Source of the DNA: Shewanella psychropiezotolerans | Lineage (GTDB): Bacteria; Pseudomonadota; Gammaproteobacteria; Enterobacterales; Shewanellaceae | Assembly: GCF_007197555.1 (NCBI RefSeq) | Contig: NZ_CP041614.1 | Coordinates: 1,294,001-1,358,000, forward strand | Direction of reading: 5' to 3' | DNA length: 64,000 nt | In this document: in pieces, positions 58,066 to 64,000 of the stretch | How positions within the stretch are numbered: position 1 is the first letter of the stretch | Layout: each line of letters begins with the position of its first letter | Position numbers and translations under genes: made by a program | The notes under the pieces: model-generated | Told to the model about the DNA's origin: nothing | What the model saw: only the letters and a program-made list of their open reading frames with translations | Databases searched by the model: none

Positions 58066-59889
58066 TCATCCTGATTTGACACAGTTTCTTCCACTAGATT
58101 TAGCCAGATATAGCCCTTTATCGGCGCGCTGTAGTAGTTCGGAGAAGTTTCTATCTTGTTCCCTGGCGGCGACCCCTGCGCTGATGGTCATGGTTAATTC
58201 TTGGGCTATATCACTCAAGTCTGTCATGGCTATGGAGTCCACTAAACGCTCGGCAATCTCTGTGGCTTGTTCTAAGTTGGTATGAGGTAATATGACTAAG
58301 AACTCTTCGCCACCGACCCGGCCTACTAGATCCGATTTTCGCATCAGATCACTGGCAATGTTTGCCAGTGAAATTAACGTCTTATCGCCGATATTGTGGC
58401 CAAAGTTGTCATTGATCTTCTTGAAGTGATCGGCATCGAACAAGATTAAGGCCATCACATCATGGTTTTCAGAGAAAGCTTGTTCGCCGACGGTATAGGC
58501 GTGTCTGCGATTTGCTAGTTTAGTCAAGTGATCTGTCAGGGCTAAAGTACTAAATAGTTTAGATTTTTGTGCTTGTTTATAGGCAAATAAAGAGATGACT
58601 ATAATGACTATGATGGCGAGAAAGATGACAGTAAATTGTAAGTATCGATTTTGCTGTAAAATTTGTAATTCATGCTCCTTTATCTGCTGTGTCTCTAGCA
58701 GCAAGAGGTTTTCAGTTTCAACTTGCTTAGTATTGAATCGAGTCTGCATCTCTGCGGTTCTATGAGTCTGTAGCTTGATATCCAATTCATTATGGAGTTG
58801 ATTAAAATGTTCCAGTGAATGGTATGCATGCTCCCATTGGAAAAGAGCCGCGAATACCTGACTTTCTAGCATATAGAGCTGGGTGAGACCACGAGTATTC
58901 TTGACTCTCAAGAAGGCAGATTTAGCTTCTTCGATAAGGGGAATTGCCGCGATGGGCTGGCCTTGTAATAGCTGGAACTGGGCGCGAAATAGCATCATAA
59001 AGCTATAGAAGGCTTCATCTGTAGGTAGAACATGCTTCTGTGCTTCATCAAGATATTTTTGAACCTCATCTAAGCGGCCCAACTTGATAAGAATCCCCGC
59101 TAAGTTAATGGCGACAAAACTTTGGGCTAGTTCATCTTTTTCCTGCTGCCAGTATCGATAGCTTTGCAGATGTTTCTTCAGTGCCGCTTCATTTTCACCT
59201 AATTCTTCCAGGGCGATGGCCATCTCCGTCACCATGTCCGTGGCGGATTCGAGATCGCCAGTTTCGATAAATTTGGCTTCGAGTTTTGCATAATACTTAT
59301 ATGCCGTGTGAGGATCGCCAAATCGACGATAACTAGTGGCTATTTCGGCTAAGTTATATCGACTCCAGAATGCCAGGTTTAAGTCATCGTAGAGCTGTTG
59401 AGCACTGTATAGGTCTTCCAGTGCCAAGGCGTAATTGCCCTGGAAGGAGTAGATAGCGCCTCGCAGGCCTCGGGCATCGGCGATAAGCCTAGGGGACTCA
59501 AGTTGATAGGCTTGAGCTATGACTTGATTGTATTCATTTAAGGCTAGGTCGACGTTTCCCGCGACTTGATAAAACCAGGCTCGGCACAGCTTTAAATCGG
59601 CAAAGGTCTCAGGAGATTGCTTGATGATTTCAGCATTCAGTTGTTTTTGGGCAAACTCTAATCCTTTAGCTCTCTGAGCACTGTCATATGCATCTGTGCT
59701 CCAACATAGTACTCGCTGTAATCTGAGATAGTTATCCAGATCGGTTAAGGTGATGTTGGCTTTTAGATACTTAAGTTTAGTTTTAAGGTCGTCACTGGAT
59801 AAGGTCACACCACTTTCCAATTCTTCGAAGGTAGTATTTAGATTTTTCGGCTCATCGGCCAAGACGAGAGGCGAGAGCAATATGATCAA
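58066..59889 (-). CDS. TPR-repeat GGDEF protein (probable diguanylate cyclase)
   Basis: A 607-residue membrane protein. After a hydrophobic N-terminus ending VLADEP there are TPR-like helical repeats (about 80-380), one membrane helix (YLQFTVIFLAIIVIIVISLF), and a C-terminal GGDEF domain (LTDHLTKLANRRHAYTVGEQ; GRVGGEEFLVILPHT), which should make cyclic-di-GMP. Signature is GGEEF, the active form. The start is uncertain: the only in-frame candidate is TTG 59889 with no ribosome site, and codons before it still look like a signal peptide (KLTFPWLL). It lies upstream of the curlin gene on the same strand; c-di-GMP control of fibres is a possible link. Confidence 0.85.
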   Translation of the reverse strand: MIILLSPLVLADEPKNLNTTFEELESGVTLSSDDLKTKLKYLKANITLTDLDNYLRLQRVLCWSTDAYDSAQRAKGLEFAQKQLNAEIIKQSPETFADLKLCRAWFYQVAGNVDLALNEYNQVIAQAYQLESPRLIADARGLRGAIYSFQGNYALALEDLYSAQQLYDDLNLAFWSRYNLAEIATSYRRFGDPHTAYKYYAKLEAKFIETGDLESATDMVTEMAIALEELGENEAALKKHLQSYRYWQQEKDELAQSFVAINLAGILIKLGRLDEVQKYLDEAQKHVLPTDEAFYSFMMLFRAQFQLLQGQPIAAIPLIEEAKSAFLRVKNTRGLTQLYMLESQVFAALFQWEHAYHSLEHFNQLHNELDIKLQTHRTAEMQTRFNTKQVETENLLLLETQQIKEHELQILQQNRYLQFTVIFLAIIVIIVISLFAYKQAQKSKLFSTLALTDHLTKLANRRHAYTVGEQAFSENHDVMALILFDADHFKKINDNFGHNIGDKTLISLANIASDLMRKSDLVGRVGGEEFLVILPHTNLEQATEIAERLVDSIAMTDLSDIAQELTMTISAGVAAREQDRNFSELLQRADKGLYLAKSSGRNCVKSG

Positions 59890-60236
59890 TAGCCAAGGAA
59901 AAGTTAGCTTGCCAGCCCCCTAAGTGTGAGCGTTCGGTAAACTAGAGCCTGACATATTAGTGCAAGCTTGGATATGATTCGATGTCGTAAAAGCCGATAA
60001 ATCATTATGGGCTGATGCTTCCTCTTCGTTGGATCATGATGTACAGCATACACAAATTCTAGCCGAGATTACTTCAATATTATATATTTTATATGCAAAA
60101 AATTGACATAAGATATTGTATCTTTGGATGTTACAAATGAAGGTTGGCACTTGTCTACTTACTACTTATTTTGCTTTTATGTTGGGGGGCAGGTATAAAG
60201 GCTGCCATATTTTATCTATCTAAGAGCTTCATTGCC
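59890..60236. other. Divergent intergenic region
   Basis: About 350 AT-rich bases between the GGDEF gene and the PAP2 gene. No gene seen; promoters for both should be here. Confidence 0.35.
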
Positions 60237-60768
60237 GTGAGAGCCATATTTGCGAGCATATTATTATTGAGTGGGTCAGCTAACGCTTAATGGTAGTGGA
60301 TCTAATTTGGAAAAGTCTGGTGATGCGCTTTATCTGTTAATTCCTGTCGTCACATTCGGTGCGACTCTGTTTGTCGAAGATGACTATGAGGGAAGCAGGC
60401 AGTTGATTAAGACCGGCCTTGTTTCGCGCCTTGCTGTTGAAGGGCTTAAATATGCAATCGACAAGGAAAGGCCAGATGGCTCAGATAATGACTCGTTTCC
60501 TTCGGGACATGCGGCGGATACGTTCGCAGCGGCGACCTTTGTTCAGCAGAGATTTGGTTGGGAGTGGGCCATTCCTGCCTATATAGGTGCGGCTTATGTG
60601 GGGTATCCCCGAATTGCCAGCGATCAGCATCATATTGAAGATGTATTGATCGGCGCCGCGATCGGGGTTGTATCCGGACTTTACTTTACCGACCCCTATA
60701 AAGGCATCACCATTACACCGATAGCAGGTAATGGCAGCTACGGCCTGTATGTTAGTGGCAGATTTTGA
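60237..60768 (+). CDS. PAP2-family phosphatase-like protein, signal peptide in another frame
   Basis: From 60271 the frame reads LEKSGDALYLLIPVVTFGAT, then the acid phosphatase signature KDKERPDG-type stretch (KYAIDKERPDG), SFPSGHAADTFAAATF and RIASDQHHIEDVLIGAAIG, matching the three PAP2 motifs (KxxxxxxRP, PSGH, SRxxxxxHxxxD). It lacks an export signal. Just upstream, GTG 60237 encodes a perfect signal peptide (MRAIFASILLLSGSANA) in a different frame that stops at TAA right after it. One base too many, or two missing, around 60286-60291 would join them. The break differs in direction from the G/C-run cases. Coordinates include the signal peptide. Confidence 0.75.
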
Positions 60769-60861
60769 GTTCAGAGGCCAGTTTAAGTTCAACGCTAGTG
60801 TTAAATATCAGTCATTACTGATCCTAAGCCCATTTTTATTGAAAATTTATAGAGCAAAACC

Positions 60862-61299
60862 ATGATTGAGATCACCCCAGAGTATAAGACCCGCGTCGAG
60901 CAGGTGTCATTGAATGTATGTAATGTTGTTCTTCCTATGGATCAGCTCCCAGAGAATCTGTTGGAAGCCTACGCTAACCTCTGTAATGAGTTGCTAGAAG
61001 ATACTGATGAGAAATTCATCAAAGGCTGGCAAGCCTTGCCGAACAGTGCCAGGGCTCAGTTGCCACAGGCGGACTTTCATGGCTTTTATATTGCTAATGC
61101 CTGGATACAGCTGAGCCGAGTGGCACAAGACATTTCCGAGATGGCCGAGAGTGACGAGGCCATAGACGAGAAAGAGTACAACGGCATCTTCACCCGTATC
61201 TCAGATGATTCTCTCAAGGATTGTTCGAAGAAGCTGAAAAAGTCTCGCACCGATAGAGCTCTGTTTAACAGCATCATGGCAGTTATCGACGGAAAATAG
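60862..61299 (+). CDS. Conserved small cytoplasmic protein (DUF3069-like)
   Basis: A 145-residue mostly helical, acidic protein (MIEITPEYKTRVEQVSLNVC ... KKLKKSRTDRALFNSIMAVID) without signal or membrane segment. I associate it with the DUF3069 family of Shewanella and Vibrio from memory, not from a search. Function unknown. A hairpin with T-run (61375-61405) ends the transcript. Confidence 0.65.
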   Translation: MIEITPEYKTRVEQVSLNVCNVVLPMDQLPENLLEAYANLCNELLEDTDEKFIKGWQALPNSARAQLPQADFHGFYIANAWIQLSRVAQDISEMAESDEAIDEKEYNGIFTRISDDSLKDCSKKLKKSRTDRALFNSIMAVIDGK

Positions 61300-61374
61300 C
61301 TGTCTCATCATGGATGAGATATTAATCCTATTAGGACTGACTATTGAGGTAACAGGCTATCTGTAAAGGCTATG

Positions 61375-61405
61375 GGAAACCATGGCCTTTTTTTGTACTT
61401 TTGTT
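61375..61405 (+). terminator. Terminator after the DUF3069-like gene
   Basis: AAAGGCTATGG pairs (one wobble) with CCATGGCCTTT across GAAA, then a T-run. Confidence 0.75.
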
Positions 61406-61446
61406 TTAGGCAGCGGCTTGCCAGATAACAAGTCTTAACTATCTTC

Positions 61447-61686
61447 TTAATGGGTTAATGGGTTAAAGGGTTAAAGGGCTAAAGGGTTAAAGGGTTAAAG
61501 GGTTAAAGGGCTAAAGGGTTAAAGGGTTAAAGGGCTAAAGGGTTAAAGGGTTAAAGGGTTAAAGGGTTAAAGGGTTAAAGGGTTAAAGGGTTAAAGGGTT
61601 AAAGGGTTAAAGGGTTAAAGGGTTAAAGGGTTAAAGGGTTAAAGGGTTAAAGGGTTAAAGGGTTAAAGGGTTAAAGGGTTAAAGGG
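61447..61686. repeat. TTAAAGGG octamer tandem array, 30 copies
   Basis: Exactly 240 bases made of 30 eight-base units. The first two read TTAATGGG, three (61479, 61511, 61535) read CTAAAGGG, and all others TTAAAGGG. It lies in the 690-base gene-free gap between the DUF3069-like gene and the transposase. The unit is not a multiple of three, so it is not coding. Confidence 0.97.
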
Positions 61687-61934
61687 TTCACTTGAGAGGT
61701 TCTTGGTGAGCTTGCTAAGTACAATAGCCTTATCAGGTTTCATTGCTTGTTACAACCAATATGCAAGCAAAGAACGAAGCCACCCATTATAAATCAACAA
61801 CATGCCAGCCTTATTTCTGGTTATCAAGATTCAACTCAGTGACGGGATTAACTCAGCCAGTAATCAGGCTTTCTGAGCTAATTATTTATAGATTTTGATC
61901 GTTTAAGGAGGGAAATGGTGAATTTTACGCAGGA

Positions 61935-61964
61935 CTATCCTAACCCATTAAATGGATAGGTTAG
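61935..61964. repeat. Interleaved inverted repeat behind the transposase gene
   Basis: CTATCC/GGATAG (61935-61940, 61954-61959) and CTAACC/GGTTAG (61940-61945, 61959-61964) overlap, so two alternative stems are possible. It lies 26 bases beyond the 3' end of the transposase gene, where REP-type transposases often have a palindromic partner. Confidence 0.45.
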
Positions 61965-61989
61965 CTGGAATAAGGAATGATTGAACGTA

Positions 61990-62967
61990 TCAGCTTGCTT
62001 GTAAATACTGACAACATTGAGAGAAATGCCGTCGTCGCTTCTCTAAGTGTTCACAGTAGCTCGTTAGCTCCTGCAAGGTGCCTACAGGCCCATGAAATAG
62101 CTTACCAAAATCAGCAGTGAGTTTTATCCAGTTATCACTGGGAATATTGAGTCGTGTCAGTATTCTTGCTGCATTGACTGAGATTGCACCTCGCTTATCA
62201 TCACGAAGTATACGACCCGTTTCATCAACCAGCTCTAAGTAGTCTTTAAGATCAAAGTTGATACCTTTAGTTTGGTGCTCATGCTCATTGCCAATAAAAG
62301 GCAGGAGTTTTATCGGTTGCTTCCCCTTCAAGGCCGCCTTAACTCTTAGCTGAAGGCTGGTATAATCAGAATTTTCTGGTGTTTGAGCTACCTTCGCACG
62401 GATAGGGTTCAGTTCAACATAAGCCATACACGCTAAAACGGCCGCTTCATCGAGTAAAGCTTGGCTTTTAAACCTTCCCTCCCAGAAATGCCCGGTGCAG
62501 TTATCTTCATCGTTGGCTTTCCTAGCTATGGGCTCATTGAGACAACGCATGAACCAGCTAATATCGCTGAGACGTGAGCGATAAGTGGCAATAAAATGTT
62601 TTAATTTAGCCACTTGGTACTCATCAACGACCTCTCCTTTAGCGAACTTCTGTGTAATCTCTGTACCCTTGAAACATTTATGCCACTGTTCAACCACCTC
62701 TCTATCGGACCAGGTATTGACCGTCTCTAAATCAATATACAGCACTAAATGCAGATGATTACTCATCACGGCATAGGCAGCCACATCAATAGCAAACACC
62801 TCTGTCAATTTGAGGAGCTGCGTTTCTACCCAACCCCGACGATGGTCATAGTTTTTGCCTGTATATTTGTCGTCTCCGCAGAGATGGGCGCGGCGGACTA
62901 CGCGACTACAGCAGTGATAGTAAGGTGTGTCTTCGAGACTAATTTGAGTACTTCGAGGGCGGGGCAT
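61990..62967 (-). CDS. REP-associated-type Y1 transposase (HUH nuclease)
   Basis: A 325-residue protein of the Transposase_17/IS200-like family. The HUH metal site is AVMSNHLHLVLYID; the catalytic tyrosine should be in the C-terminal half, with a good candidate in CMAYVELNPIRAKV. PYYHCCSRVVRRAHLCGDD and TGHFWEGRFKSQALLDE are typical of the long Shewanella/Vibrio branch of this family. Unlike REP transposases of E. coli it has an extra C-terminal domain of about 130 residues. No insertion-sequence ends are evident, which fits a domesticated single-copy enzyme. Confidence 0.87.
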   Translation of the reverse strand: MPRPRSTQISLEDTPYYHCCSRVVRRAHLCGDDKYTGKNYDHRRGWVETQLLKLTEVFAIDVAAYAVMSNHLHLVLYIDLETVNTWSDREVVEQWHKCFKGTEITQKFAKGEVVDEYQVAKLKHFIATYRSRLSDISWFMRCLNEPIARKANDEDNCTGHFWEGRFKSQALLDEAAVLACMAYVELNPIRAKVAQTPENSDYTSLQLRVKAALKGKQPIKLLPFIGNEHEHQTKGINFDLKDYLELVDETGRILRDDKRGAISVNAARILTRLNIPSDNWIKLTADFGKLFHGPVGTLQELTSYCEHLEKRRRHFSQCCQYLQAS

Positions 62968-63194
62968 AATAATCTCCAGCTTAAACTCTTCATTAAGCTT
63001 AGTAAGAAGAGTAACTGTATGCCATTAATTATGGGTGGCCAGATTTTTTGATTTCTGCTTCATTTACTGATGTGGCTATCCCTAATTACTGATACTGAGT
63101 ATTTGTCTTTATTTTCTCTCTTCCGCTAGCCTGTCTGAAAATAAACAGAAGATTCCCTATACTCATTTAGAGTTGGGGGAAATAGGATGAATTA
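62968..63194. other. Divergent promoter region with short inverted repeat
   Basis: Contains ACTCTTC and GAAGAGT separated by 14 bases (62977-63013). No gene. Confidence 0.35.
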
Positions 63195-64000
63195 ATGAAT
63201 AAAGTGTATTTACTGGCACTGATCGCGAGTCTAACTATGGGCACCACAAGTTGTAAAGCTGAGTCTACCAAACCAGCTGAACCCGCAGATATGATTATGA
63301 CTAATGCTGTTATCTATGGCCATAGGGATGCCGATACTCTGGCTGTCTATGATGGCAATATTGTTTATATAGGCAGTGAAAATGGTGTGGATGCCTATCG
63401 TAATACCCAAACCCAGATGATAGATCTGGAACAAGCATTCGTGATGCCTGGTTTTATCGATAACCACAATCATGTGTTTGAAGCTGCATCGGCAGCCGGT
63501 GGTAACTGTGAGCTTAATATGGACGCATCGCTGGCAGAGCAAGTTCCTTATCTGAAAGCTTGCCGTAATCTAGCTAAAGAAAATGAATGGTTGATGGGCT
63601 ACGGTTTCTCTGTGGATTCCGTGTTAAGTGAAGAGAATGACACCAGTCCACTGGAAGTGATAGATCGCATTTTTCCCGATACCCCAGTGGTGATTATGGA
63701 GCAGACTTCACACTCCATGTGGGTGAATTCAGAAGCACTCAAACGTGCAGGAATTACTAAAGATTCCAGCGAACCACAAGGCGGAAAAATACTTAAAGAC
63801 CAGGATACCGGCGAGCTCAATGGTATCTTGTTCGATAATGCTGGCGACTTGGTTATGGAAATGGCATGGAACAGCTTAGAAAACCAATTTGATACTAGCT
63901 ATGATGGTCTTATGACTGGGCTAGAAATTGCTGCAACCCATGGCATTACCACCATAGGTGATGGTCGACTGTATTGGAAACGCGGTTGGTATGAAGTGTG
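63195..64000 (+). CDS. Amidohydrolase-family (YtcJ-like) lipoprotein, N-terminal part (cut by window edge)
   Basis: About 268 residues from ATG 63195 (AGGA seven bases ahead) to the edge. The start MNKVYLLALIASLTMGTTSC has a lipobox, so it should be a lipoprotein. DMIMTNAVIYGHRDADTLAVYDGNIVYIG is the composite beta domain and MPGFIDNHNHVFEAA the HxH metal motif of amidohydrolases; SMWVNSEALKRAGIT is common in the YtcJ/amidohydrolase-3 group. The C-terminal half with the other metal ligands is missing. Substrate unknown. Confidence 0.87.
   Translation, partial: MNKVYLLALIASLTMGTTSCKAESTKPAEPADMIMTNAVIYGHRDADTLAVYDGNIVYIGSENGVDAYRNTQTQMIDLEQAFVMPGFIDNHNHVFEAASAAGGNCELNMDASLAEQVPYLKACRNLAKENEWLMGYGFSVDSVLSEENDTSPLEVIDRIFPDTPVVIMEQTSHSMWVNSEALKRAGITKDSSEPQGGKILKDQDTGELNGILFDNAGDLVMEMAWNSLENQFDTSYDGLMTGLEIAATHGITTIGDGRLYWKRGWYEV

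Noticed and set aside
61447..61686. CRISPR array
   Set aside because: The units are eight bases with no spacers; this is a simple tandem repeat.
61990..62967. Complete insertion sequence
   Set aside because: No terminal repeats or target duplication could be found around the transposase gene; it is better read as a single REP-type transposase.

Overview
The window looks like a chromosomal segment of a marine gammaproteobacterium, most probably Shewanella. This rests on the rpsU-yqeY-dnaG-rpoD operon with a tRNA-Ile2 gene behind rpoD, on the divergent metR/metE pair with MetJ and MetR sites, on a CspD-type cold-shock protein, and on moderate G+C. No search was run, so genus is inference.

Layout. 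1-2.1 kb: the start of a dicarboxylate symporter, hspQ, and a truncated hydrolase-like gene. 2.1-14 kb: a putrescine uptake and catabolism island, made of puuB1 (minus strand), puuR, puuD, puuA, two tandem potF paralogues, potG, potH, potI and a second puuB. 14-19.2 kb: a tRNA-Ile2 gene with a decayed second copy, then rpoD, dnaG, yqeY and rpsU on the minus strand. 19.4-26 kb: tsaD, a GDSL lipoprotein esterase, an HDOD protein, metR and metE. 26-37.8 kb: a CDGSH/glutamate-synthase-like flavoprotein, an RND efflux pair, an scsBCD-like periplasmic thiol-redox cluster, a RidA protein and a small membrane-anchored protein. 38-45 kb: a TlpA / gluconate-dehydrogenase-subunit-3 / GMC oxidoreductase operon, then a quorum-sensing locus in which a LuxI-type synthase and a LuxR-type regulator flank a cytochrome P450. 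45-54.6 kb: cspD, an alkylsulfatase, a repeat island, dodecin, queG, a TSUP permease, a chemotaxis receptor and adenosine deaminase. 55-64 kb: a 765-residue curlin-repeat protein, a TPR-GGDEF protein, a PAP2 protein, a small conserved protein, a 30-copy octamer repeat, a REP-type transposase and the start of an amidohydrolase.

How the genes fit together. PotFGHI would import putrescine; PuuA, PuuB and PuuD would carry out the glutamylation, oxidation and hydrolysis steps to GABA; PuuR would repress. The aldehyde dehydrogenase PuuC and transaminase PuuE are not in the window. The ScsB/C/D-like proteins would pass electrons from the cytoplasm to periplasmic thiol proteins. The LuxI-P450-LuxR group suggests density-controlled expression of a monooxygenase.

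A cross-cutting feature is a set of six genes (puuA, potG, puuB2, the GDSL esterase, scsB, luxI) whose reading frame breaks at a G or C homopolymer and is restored each time by adding one base to that run. This looks like systematic homopolymer undercalling in the assembly, although real pseudogenes cannot be excluded. The window also carries many non-coding repeats: a 379-bp element with inverted ends, 8-bp, 10-bp and 18-bp tandem arrays, CCTAGG-centred palindromes mostly at gene ends, and a duplicated gene tail.
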